This document shows positions 51,773 to 59,688 of a stretch of DNA of 64,000 bases, one piece after another. The notes under the pieces are model-generated. The model saw only the letters and a program-made list of their open reading frames with translations. It had not been told where the DNA came from and ran no database searches. Every line of letters starts with the position of its first letter. Position 1 is the first letter of the stretch. A program made the translations under genes and the position numbers. Source of the DNA: Bacteroidales bacterium (GTDB lineage Bacteria > Bacteroidota > Bacteroidia > Bacteroidales > UBA932); NCBI GenBank assembly GCA_017465225.1, contig JAFTWQ010000022.1, forward strand, positions 86,829-150,828, given 5' to 3'.

Positions 51773-52264
51773 TTATTTTTTCATGGCCGCGATCTTTTCG
51801 CCGACTATTCTGGCTGAAATGCCGACCAGTTCCTCGCAAGGTCGTTTCTTATAATATTCAGGGGTCCTGTCAGAAGGTTCCGGTGATTCCGGTGAGGGAG
51901 CAGCCCCGCTGCCTGTCGGCACGAGTCCGAGAAGCTCCTTGCATATGATGGAACCGTTGATGGCCTTGAATTCGCCGGCCATTTCCTGAACAAGAGCATA
52001 ATTCCTGGTCCTGTCTACCTTGATTGAAGGATCAGCCGCCGGAGCGATGAGGCCTGCAAGCATGACCATGCCGCTCACGCTTCCGCATACCTCGCGCATC
52101 CTGCCCATGCCTCCGCCAAAGCCGGAAGCCATGGATGCAGCTGTCACATCATCGATTCCGAACACATCATTATATGCCAGAACAACTGCCTGACAGCAGT
52201 TATATCCGCCTTCCTTGAAAAGCCTCCTCGCTCTCTCCACCCTCTCTTCTATATTAATTACCAT
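51773..52264 (-). CDS. C-GCAxxG-C-C family redox protein
   Basis: A 163-residue small protein of the family named for its Cys pattern, thought to be redox-active or metal-binding. An N-terminal N-C-C-Q-A-V (residues 20-25), a Gly-rich S-G-F-G-G-G-M-G-R-M-R-E-V-C-G-S-V-S-G (about 45-63), and later single Cys residues in I-I-C-K-E and R-P-C-E-E are visible. No signal peptide is seen. The start M-V-I-N at 52264 is chosen because upstream residues lie inside the inverted repeat at 52291-52388. The role is unknown. The ppa gene follows after its own promoter. Confidence 0.8.
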   Translation of the reverse strand: MVINIEERVERARRLFKEGGYNCCQAVVLAYNDVFGIDDVTAASMASGFGGGMGRMREVCGSVSGMVMLAGLIAPAADPSIKVDRTRNYALVQEMAGEFKAINGSIICKELLGLVPTGSGAAPSPESPEPSDRTPEYYKKRPCEELVGISARIVGEKIAAMKK

Positions 52265-52290
52265 AGTGTTATAATATTTAAAATGTCCAG

Positions 52291-52388
52291 GTGTATGGAT
52301 GGTGATGTCATAGTGACATGCCACCCCCGGCTAGGGGGTGCCTGCCGTCAGGCAGGCGGGGGTCACGGTGACATCACCATCCATACAC
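52291..52388. repeat. Composite long inverted repeat (about 98 bp)
   Basis: A perfect 20-bp arm at 52291-52310 is matched by its reverse complement at 52369-52388. Inside are local hairpins ACCCCC-GGCTA-GGGGGT and GCCTGCC-GTCA-GGCAGGC, and small palindromes TGTCA-TAG-TGACA and GTCAC-G-GTGAC. The element fills the gap between the rel gene end and the redox protein start, both on the minus strand. It resembles in design the one at 4352-4481, but the arm sequence is different. Confidence 0.75.
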
Positions 52389-52389
52389 G

Positions 52390-54555
52390 TTACATTCTGG
52401 AAATCTTGATAACATTCCTTAGATTCCTGATCTGCGAAGTAACCTTATCCAACTCCAGATTGCTCGGAACAGCAATCTTCATCGTGATCTCATAGGTACT
52501 CTGCCTGTCATTCTCCGTCACATTGAACATCCTTATCGAAGCCCTGAACGAATTCACGATATCCATGATCTCATTGATCACAGACGGCTCCAGAGCAGCC
52601 GTCACACGCAGACCGGTCTGGAAATTACCTGTGCTAGGATTGTCGCTCCACTTGACTTTCTGGATACGATACGGGTACATATCAATAAGACGACTTGCAT
52701 TAGGACAAGACATCCTGTGGATCTTGATACCCTCTGTCCTGGTCACGAAACCGAATACATCGTCGCCGAATACCGGATTGCAGCATTTTGCCATGCGGTA
52801 ATCTATACCCTTTACGTTCTTTGCATCAATGACAAGGATGTCGTCGTTATTGCCGCTTTTTTCCTGGATGCCGGATCCCGTCTTTCTTTCTGTCTCGACA
52901 GATGCAGGCCCGGCCTCGACATTCCGGATCTCGTTGATCATGTTCTTGATGTCGGCCACATCAAGCTCGCCTTCTCCGATCGCCGCATAGAATGCATTGA
53001 TGGTCTTGTAAGGGAGCTTCTTCATCATTGTGGCCATGGTCTCGTCGTCGAGCTCCATCTTCCAGTTCTTCAGCCTTCTGCCAAGCAGTTCCTTGCCGTC
53101 GGCGGCCTTCTTGAACTCGGCCTCGCTCAGCTTCTGCCTGATCTTGTTGCGGGCCTTGTTGCTGACCACGATATTCAGCCAGTCCTGAGACGGCTTCTGA
53201 TTCTTGCCGGACATTATCTCCACGACATCTCCGGTCTTAAGCTTCTCGTTGATCCTTACAGCCTTTCCGTTGACCTTTCCACCGGTACATCTGATACCGA
53301 GATTGGTATGGATGTCGAATGCAAAATCAAGGACTGTCGCTCCGGCAGGAAGTTTCCTGAGCTCTCCGGAAGGTGTGAACACGAAGATCTCCTTCGTAGG
53401 CATTTCCATGAGCTCGTCCTCATAGTAGGCTGCCATAGGGTCCCCTTCAGAGCCAAGCGGGTTCTCAAGTGCCTTTCTGACGGCAGTCAGCCATTTGTCC
53501 AACGTCGCCTCGTGGCGTATGCCCTTGTATGACCAGTGCGATGCAAGACCGCTTTCGGCCATGTCGTCCATCCTCTTCGTCCTGATCTGCACTTCAAGGA
53601 AGCTGCCTTCCTTGTTCTTGACGGTGATATGAAGGGACTCATAGCCGTTAGGCTTAGGATTCGATATCCAGTCGCGCAGACGCTTTGTGTCCGATTCATA
53701 CTCCTCGGTCACATATGAGAACACCTTCCAGCAGAGAGCATGCTCAACAGCCCTGTCTTCCTCGCAGTCGATGATGAAGCGGATGGCGAACACGTCGAAT
53801 ACTCCTTCAAACGGCACCTTCTGCTTCTGCATCTTCTTGTAGATGGACAGAGCGGTCTTGGTACGTACCTTCAGCTTGTACTGGATGCCCTCGTCGGAAA
53901 GCTTCTGCTTCAGAGGCTCGATGAACTGCGTCATGAGCTTCTGGCGGTCCCTTTCCGTACTTTTAAGCTTGTTTGTGATAGCCCTGTACTGCTCCGGCTC
54001 CGCATGCCTGAAATAAATCTCCTCCATCTCGCCCTTGATGTTGTAAAGGCCGAGCTGGTGGGCAAGCGGAATATAGAGCATCATGGTCTCCAGGACCTTC
54101 CTCTCGCGTGAGAGCTTCGGGAACATGTCGAGAGATCTCATCACCTCAAGACGGTCCGCAATCTTGAGCACCGTCACGCGAGGGTCCTTGGAGTATGAAA
54201 CAATCAGCTTCTTGTAGTTCTCCGCTTCAAGCTTCGTATCCTTTGGCTTGATGGTGGAGATCTTGTTGAGGCCGTCGACTATCGTGTAGACATCTTTTCC
54301 GAATCCCGCCGACATTATGTCCGTCTCCGGGAAGAACCTTGTGGCTTCATGGAGATAGACGGCAGCGATGCATTCCGCCGAAAGACCGATCTCTTCATAT
54401 GCGATCCTTGCGACGGCGTCGGGGTGCTCGATGAATGGATTTCCATTGCTCCTTTTATGCTCTTTAAGAACTTCTGCTGCAATGGCATACGCAGAGCGGA
54501 TCATTTCCTTTCCGCCCTCGTCAAAACGGGGATAAAGTTCATCAAAGCGGTCCAT
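52390..54555 (-). CDS. rel: RelA/SpoT (p)ppGpp synthetase with altered hydrolase motif
   Basis: A 721-residue long RSH protein controlling the stringent response. The N-terminal HD domain (about 20-160) has His44 but the key H-D pair reads His69-Glu70 in V-Y-L-H-E-A-T-R-F-F, and the following E-D dyad is absent, so hydrolysis is probably lost or weak. The synthetase domain (about 215-345) looks intact: R-T-K-T-A-L-S-I-Y-K-K-M, V-F-D-V-F-A-I-R-F, N-P-K-P-N-G-Y-E-S-L-H and E-V-Q-I-R-T. TGS (about 390-455), helical and C-terminal ACT (about 640-721) domains follow. A second RSH with hydrolase activity is expected elsewhere. Otherwise length is typical. Confidence 0.92.
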   Translation of the reverse strand: MDRFDELYPRFDEGGKEMIRSAYAIAAEVLKEHKRSNGNPFIEHPDAVARIAYEEIGLSAECIAAVYLHEATRFFPETDIMSAGFGKDVYTIVDGLNKISTIKPKDTKLEAENYKKLIVSYSKDPRVTVLKIADRLEVMRSLDMFPKLSRERKVLETMMLYIPLAHQLGLYNIKGEMEEIYFRHAEPEQYRAITNKLKSTERDRQKLMTQFIEPLKQKLSDEGIQYKLKVRTKTALSIYKKMQKQKVPFEGVFDVFAIRFIIDCEEDRAVEHALCWKVFSYVTEEYESDTKRLRDWISNPKPNGYESLHITVKNKEGSFLEVQIRTKRMDDMAESGLASHWSYKGIRHEATLDKWLTAVRKALENPLGSEGDPMAAYYEDELMEMPTKEIFVFTPSGELRKLPAGATVLDFAFDIHTNLGIRCTGGKVNGKAVRINEKLKTGDVVEIMSGKNQKPSQDWLNIVVSNKARNKIRQKLSEAEFKKAADGKELLGRRLKNWKMELDDETMATMMKKLPYKTINAFYAAIGEGELDVADIKNMINEIRNVEAGPASVETERKTGSGIQEKSGNNDDILVIDAKNVKGIDYRMAKCCNPVFGDDVFGFVTRTEGIKIHRMSCPNASRLIDMYPYRIQKVKWSDNPSTGNFQTGLRVTAALEPSVINEIMDIVNSFRASIRMFNVTENDRQSTYEITMKIAVPSNLELDKVTSQIRNLRNVIKISRM

Positions 54556-54575
54556 AAGTGTTCGTCAGTTTAAAA

Positions 54576-56609
54576 TCAGTCGTTATATGGGAATGTGTAG
54601 ACAGCAAATGTCTTCGGGCCGATACGGGTCCTGAGGTTGTTGTCCTTCCACTCTTCTGGTCTTACAGATACTGTGACAGGAACCACAAGATCAGGATTCT
54701 CGATGCTGTTGTCCGCCACATTGTTGTCTGAATGGATGCTGGTGCATGTGATGTCGGAACCGAGCTTCTGCTTGCGCGGGAGCTTGTCGAAACCGATGTT
54801 GATCTCCTGCGAGTAGTATGAAAGGTTGGCAACCTTCACGATATACTGCTTCTTCTCCACATCCTTCACAACCGATGCGTAGAGCTGCTTCTGGCCTTCC
54901 TTTCCTGCCACAACCTTGCCGTCCATGGTGATAGGAAGCACATGTGTACCCTTGTTTGTAGCATAGAGCTGCTGTACATAGTAGCTGCATGAACGTACCA
55001 CGTTGAGGTTGTCGAACCATACGAGGTCAGGTCTCCACTGCCATCCCTCCACATGAGCGAGGAGAGGAGCATATGTAGCCATATATACAACGTCTGCGTT
55101 ACGCTCGATTCCGGTCATGTATGCAGCTTCCACGAGTGCGGCGTTGAAATGGTTCCATTTCTTGTTGTCGCTGCCGTGGCATGCATATTCGCCTGCGAAT
55201 ACCTTCGGGCCGGTGCGTGGATAGCTGTCGTAGCGGTCGGCATTCTCTTCGAAGAAACGCTCTCCTGCATAGTAGTGCTCGTCAACGAGCTGGACGTCCA
55301 TTGTGCGCATTGCTGCCCAAAGGTCGTCAAACCATTCTCCGCCTCTGTATGGTCCTGATGAACCGATGATGTTGATGTCAGGATACTTTTCGCGGATGGC
55401 CTTGATGAAGACCTCGAGGCGCTCCGGATATTCCTTGCCCCACTGCTCGTTTCCTACGCCGAGGTACTTGAGGTTGAACGGCTCCGGATGTCCCATTTCT
55501 GCACGTACCTTTCCCCACTTGGTATCAACGCCGCCGTTTGCAAACTCGATGAGGTCTACAGCATCCTGGACGAAGCACTCAAGGTCGTCGAGCTCTGCAT
55601 GCGGATGCCATGCAGGGTCGTTCTGGAACTGGCATGCCATACCGCAGCTGATCACAGGAAGCGGCTCTGCGCCGATCTCCTCTGCAAAAAGGAAATATTC
55701 ATAGAAACCGAGTCCATATGACTGGAAATAGTCAGGGAAAAGACGGTGAGCGAAAGAATAGTTCCAGCGGTTCACGTTGATAGGACGGTTCTCAACAGGG
55801 CCTACGGAATTCTTCCACTGGTAGCGGTTGTCGAGAGTTGTTCCTTCCACGATACATCCGCCAGGGAAACGGAATACGCCCGGATCAAGGGCCTTGAGAG
55901 TCTCTGCGATATCCTTGCGGAGACCGTTCTCGTGGCCGTTGAATGTCTCGACAGGGAAGAGCGAGATGTGCTCGAGGTCCACAGCCTGGGTGGCGTCAGG
56001 CTCCTCACCGTTCCACTCGAGGAAGATACGGAAAGCTGCCTTTGGCTCTGTTACAGGCGATGTGAATACTGCCTCGTATTTCTTCCACTCCTTCGAATCA
56101 ACCTCGATGGTGCCGTGGCTGAACATCTGGTCTTCGCCCATAGTGGCGTTCTGGCAGAGGTGGAAGCTGATGTATTCCTTATCCTTTGTGCCGGCGGTAC
56201 GTGCCCATACTGTAAAGCGGTACTCCTTTCCGGCCTCTACTCCGATGCCGAAGAAACCTTCGTTCTCGATTCCGGTGAATCTTACAGGATGGCCAGGGTA
56301 TCCGAGACGTACATAATGAGGATTCCTTTCGAAAGGTCCGTCATTCATGAGCTTCACGTTTCCGAAAATCTCCCATCCCATGAACGGGTCATCGAACTCG
56401 AACGAACGGTTCTTGATCTTCTCTGCATAGAGACCGCCGTCAGCCGCGAAGTTGATGTCCTCGAAGAAAAGGCCGTACATGGTCTCCTGAACAGGAATTC
56501 CCTTGTTTCCGGCATCGATTGTCATTACGTTCTGCGGTCTTGGCTGCGCAGCTGCTGAGAGGGCGAGGAATGCCGCTGCCGATGCCATGATGTACTTCAA
56601 TGTTTTCAT
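54576..56609 (-). CDS. GH51 alpha-L-arabinofuranosidase
   Basis: A 677-residue secreted enzyme with a Sec signal peptide (L-S-A-A-A-Q, cleavage near residue 22). After a carbohydrate-binding-like insertion (about 60-200) comes the GH51 barrel with F-R-F-P-G-G-C-I-V-E-G-T near 245. The acid/base Glu388 is in G-V-G-N-E-Q-W-G, the nucleophile Glu474 in F-A-G-E-Y-A-C-H-G, and a C-terminal beta domain closes the protein. It releases arabinose from arabinan, arabinoxylan or arabinosylated glycoproteins. ATG 56609 is used because the longer frame begins at TTG; it leaves one base after the metallopeptidase stop. It is last in the uvrB-DPPIV-metallopeptidase run. Confidence 0.95.
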   Translation of the reverse strand: MKTLKYIMASAAAFLALSAAAQPRPQNVMTIDAGNKGIPVQETMYGLFFEDINFAADGGLYAEKIKNRSFEFDDPFMGWEIFGNVKLMNDGPFERNPHYVRLGYPGHPVRFTGIENEGFFGIGVEAGKEYRFTVWARTAGTKDKEYISFHLCQNATMGEDQMFSHGTIEVDSKEWKKYEAVFTSPVTEPKAAFRIFLEWNGEEPDATQAVDLEHISLFPVETFNGHENGLRKDIAETLKALDPGVFRFPGGCIVEGTTLDNRYQWKNSVGPVENRPINVNRWNYSFAHRLFPDYFQSYGLGFYEYFLFAEEIGAEPLPVISCGMACQFQNDPAWHPHAELDDLECFVQDAVDLIEFANGGVDTKWGKVRAEMGHPEPFNLKYLGVGNEQWGKEYPERLEVFIKAIREKYPDINIIGSSGPYRGGEWFDDLWAAMRTMDVQLVDEHYYAGERFFEENADRYDSYPRTGPKVFAGEYACHGSDNKKWNHFNAALVEAAYMTGIERNADVVYMATYAPLLAHVEGWQWRPDLVWFDNLNVVRSCSYYVQQLYATNKGTHVLPITMDGKVVAGKEGQKQLYASVVKDVEKKQYIVKVANLSYYSQEINIGFDKLPRKQKLGSDITCTSIHSDNNVADNSIENPDLVVPVTVSVRPEEWKDNNLRTRIGPKTFAVYTFPYND

Positions 56610-56610
56610 G

Positions 56611-57414
56611 TTATTCTGCAATTATGTTGTTAACCTTCTGATGTGCCGATACGCTCTGCTCTGTAGCAGGGAAGTACTTGGCGATGATGTTGTAGAGTGT
56701 CGGGTCGTAGCTCTGGAGTTCCTCACGTGTGTTTACAGCGTTGTGCACTCCGTCTACCGGATCCCTTTCCTTGTTGACATTGAACCAGCTCTGCACGCCC
56801 TCTGCCCAATATTCATAGATATTGCTTCCGGCGTAAGTGTCGACCCATTTGCCTTCCGCGAGGGCTGCGTCAAGTGCATTCTTGAGCTCTGTGTCAATTT
56901 CGGGATATACCGGCACGATGCCGAGCTGATGGATGGCATGAGCAAACTCATGGACAAGGATGTCCTCCTCCCAGTAACGGTCGCCTTCAAGGCAGAGAAC
57001 ATTCTCTTCCGCACATGATGTGGTAGGGTCCTCGCGGTCTCCGCCGAGTCCTCTTGCGCGTTTGTCCCAGTCTGTCTCCGGATCGTTCTTGAGGAACGCG
57101 TGTTCAGGGACGTCTGTGGTCACTTCGGTCTTGGCCATGACCACTACCTTCGCACCCCAGTCAGACATCGATTTTACAACTTCCTCGGGAAGGAGATCGG
57201 TCATTGCTGTAAGGGTCTTGTATGCCGCGTACATTGCTTCGTCAGAACATACAGGCGAGGAAATCAGGTGGATTCCCTTGACGTTCAGATACTTTGCATA
57301 GAACGGATCGAGTCCGAGCTCTTCAGGCGGAGCTATGATTGATGGCTCCTGTGTCTTGGTACCGCATGCCGCGAGCGAGAGTGCGGCAGCGAGTATGATC
57401 AATGCTTTCTTCAT
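56611..57414 (-). CDS. Zinc metallopeptidase lipoprotein (HExxH)
   Basis: A 267-residue lipoprotein (L-A-A-C, Cys at residue 17). The zinc site H-E-F-A-H (155-159) and a downstream Glu in E-Y-W-A-E-G-V (Glu201 or Glu205) form a gluzincin-type H-E-x-x-H...E arrangement, as in anthrax-toxin-like and some secreted peptidases. The family name cannot be fixed. The product would sit on the periplasmic or outer face of the envelope. Tight spacing (8 bases after the DPPIV-like gene stop, 1 base before GH51) suggests a common substrate, perhaps a glycosylated protein. Four Cys besides the lipid one are present. Confidence 0.8.
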   Translation of the reverse strand: MKKALIILAAALSLAACGTKTQEPSIIAPPEELGLDPFYAKYLNVKGIHLISSPVCSDEAMYAAYKTLTAMTDLLPEEVVKSMSDWGAKVVVMAKTEVTTDVPEHAFLKNDPETDWDKRARGLGGDREDPTTSCAEENVLCLEGDRYWEEDILVHEFAHAIHQLGIVPVYPEIDTELKNALDAALAEGKWVDTYAGSNIYEYWAEGVQSWFNVNKERDPVDGVHNAVNTREELQSYDPTLYNIIAKYFPATEQSVSAHQKVNNIIAE

Positions 57415-57422
57415 AAATTTCT

Positions 57423-59663
57423 TTAGTTTTCAAATGAACTCCATGCTGGAGGATTTACTCCGTGAAGGTTGCGTACGAAGAAGTCGTAACGCTTATGCTC
57501 TCCGAATGCTTCTCCCATCGAGTGAGCCACTCCCGGCATCACTACGAGCTCGAAGTCCTTGTTTGCCTTGATGAGGGCGTCAACGACCTGCATTGTTGAG
57601 GCTGGGTCTACATTGTCGTCAAGTTCTCCGACCATGAGCATGAGAGGACGCGAGAGGAGATGTGCATTCTCTACATTCGATCCCTCCTTGTACTGGTCGC
57701 CGATAGGGTAGCCGAGCCACTGCTCGTTCCACCAGATCTTGTCCATGCGGTTGTCGTGGCATCCGCATGCTGAATATGCGCACTTGTAGAATTCAGGATG
57801 GAAGAGGACGGCTGTAGTAGACTCCTGTCCGCCGGCAGAGCATCCGAAGATACCGACTCTGTCGATGTCCATATATGGGTATTTCTCTGCAGCAGCCTTG
57901 ATCCAGAGCTTCCTGTCAGGGATTCCTGCGTCCTTGAGGTTCTTGTAGCATACCTCCTCGAATTCCTTCGAACGATATGATGTTCCCATGCAGTCGACCT
58001 GAACCACGATGAATCCGAGTTCGGCGATTGCGGACATGTATCTGTTGAAAGAGAAGAAGCTTTTAGGTACATAGTGGTCTCCAGGGCCAGAATAGATGTA
58101 CTCGAGGATAGGGTATTTCTTCGATGGGTCGAAGTTTGTCGGACGGATGATGATACCCCACATGTCGGTCTTGCCGTCGCGTCCCTTTGCTACGAATACT
58201 TCCGGAGCCTTCCAGCCGTTTTCGACGATTTCAGAGATGTCGGCAGTCTCGAGGTCCATCACAAGCTCGCCTGTCTCTGCGTTCCTCAAGACGGCAACCG
58301 GTGCATCTGCGACTGTTGATGTCACATCCACGATATATTTCTTGTCTGCAGAAAGCCATGCATTGTGCATTCCCTTTGAAGGAGTCATGTCGCGCATGTC
58401 GCTTCCGTCGAAGCCGATGCTGTAGTATCTGATGAAATACGGATCTTCATCCTTGTTCACTCCGCTGGCCTGGAACCATATGCGGCGTGCATCCTCATCC
58501 ACGTCGATGACGCTGCGGACATACCAGTCTCCCTTTGTGATCTGGTTCTTCACCTTTCCTGTAGCCTTGTCATAGAGGTAGAGGTGGTTGTAGTTGTCGC
58601 GCTCGCTCATCCAGATGATCTCGCTGTCATCCTCAGTGTGGTGGCAGAACTGGCGTGAGTAGTTCACGAAAGTGTTGCTTGACTCCTCGATCACGGTACG
58701 CATCGCTCCGGTCTCGGCATCAAGCTCGAGTACGCGGTAGTGCTGGTGTCCGCGCTCGTTGAACTCGAATGTCGCAGCCTTGCTGTCCTTGTTCCAGCGG
58801 AGGCTGTGGAGCTCGTACTGTGGCTTGAGCTGGTCTTCCGGTGCAGCTACATATGCTCCGGTCTCCACGTTGAAGATGCATGGGAGGTGGAAGTTGAGCT
58901 CCTCGCCCGGCTTTGCATACTCCTGCTTGTGGAGCTTTGGCTGAAGCTGATCCTTTGGAGATGACTCTACATAATATACATAATGCTTCTCTGCAGGACG
59001 AAGCTTGTTTGTAAGCACATACTTCGAGTCAGGTGACCACTGGATATATGAAGAATAGTAGTTTCCGAGTGCTCCGTCGAGGCTGAGCTCGCGCACTTCG
59101 CCGGTCTCGACATTTCTTACAGCTACATTGTGGTTGCGGATGAATGCGACATATTTTCCGTCAGGTGAAGGAACAGGAGGGAAGTCCTTCTCGTCACTCA
59201 CCACCATCCAGTGCGGCTGCGGCTCACGCTCCGGAAGCTGTCCGAGATCCTTGAGTGTGGATTTTTTGATTCCGTACTCCCATGAATGGTTGTCCATTAT
59301 GAATGTAAGGGTGCCGAGGTCGTCTGAAACCCTCAGGTAACCGAGGTTGAGCTTTGCAGGGTTCAGCTCCTTTCCGGTAGCCTCCTTTACGGCCTTGACG
59401 AACTTCGCCTGGTCGAAGAGCGGCTTCCTTGTCTTCTTGTCGGCATTCACGAGTACATACTCGTCTCCTTCAGGTGTGTGGCGTACATACCAGAAATTGT
59501 GGGTCTCGCCGATCCATGAAGGTCTTACGTTCGAGTAATAGACCTTGCTTGCCGAGAATTTCTCTCCGAGGGAGAATGCTCTCTTGTAATCTTCTACAGT
59601 ACCCTGGGCTGACGCCTGAAGAGCCGTCGCCAGAAGTGCTGCAATAATAAGAATCTTTCTCAT
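57423..59663 (-). CDS. S9 family dipeptidyl peptidase IV-like
   Basis: A 746-residue secreted serine peptidase with a Sec signal peptide (L-Q-A-S-A-Q, about residue 20). An N-terminal eight-bladed propeller (about 40-480) gates the alpha/beta-hydrolase domain (about 490-746). The catalytic set is visible: G-C-S-A-G-G (Ser near 609), G-E-L-D-D-N-V-D (Asp near 689) and G-V-A-H-S-M (His near 721). DPPIV enzymes remove Xaa-Pro (or Xaa-Ala) dipeptides in the periplasm, allowing use of Pro-rich peptides. It lies 25 bases after uvrB and 8 bases before the metallopeptidase gene. Confidence 0.93.
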   Translation of the reverse strand: MRKILIIAALLATALQASAQGTVEDYKRAFSLGEKFSASKVYYSNVRPSWIGETHNFWYVRHTPEGDEYVLVNADKKTRKPLFDQAKFVKAVKEATGKELNPAKLNLGYLRVSDDLGTLTFIMDNHSWEYGIKKSTLKDLGQLPEREPQPHWMVVSDEKDFPPVPSPDGKYVAFIRNHNVAVRNVETGEVRELSLDGALGNYYSSYIQWSPDSKYVLTNKLRPAEKHYVYYVESSPKDQLQPKLHKQEYAKPGEELNFHLPCIFNVETGAYVAAPEDQLKPQYELHSLRWNKDSKAATFEFNERGHQHYRVLELDAETGAMRTVIEESSNTFVNYSRQFCHHTEDDSEIIWMSERDNYNHLYLYDKATGKVKNQITKGDWYVRSVIDVDEDARRIWFQASGVNKDEDPYFIRYYSIGFDGSDMRDMTPSKGMHNAWLSADKKYIVDVTSTVADAPVAVLRNAETGELVMDLETADISEIVENGWKAPEVFVAKGRDGKTDMWGIIIRPTNFDPSKKYPILEYIYSGPGDHYVPKSFFSFNRYMSAIAELGFIVVQVDCMGTSYRSKEFEEVCYKNLKDAGIPDRKLWIKAAAEKYPYMDIDRVGIFGCSAGGQESTTAVLFHPEFYKCAYSACGCHDNRMDKIWWNEQWLGYPIGDQYKEGSNVENAHLLSRPLMLMVGELDDNVDPASTMQVVDALIKANKDFELVVMPGVAHSMGEAFGEHKRYDFFVRNLHGVNPPAWSSFEN

Positions 59664-59688
59664 GATACAGTATTGGTTATTTAGTCAG

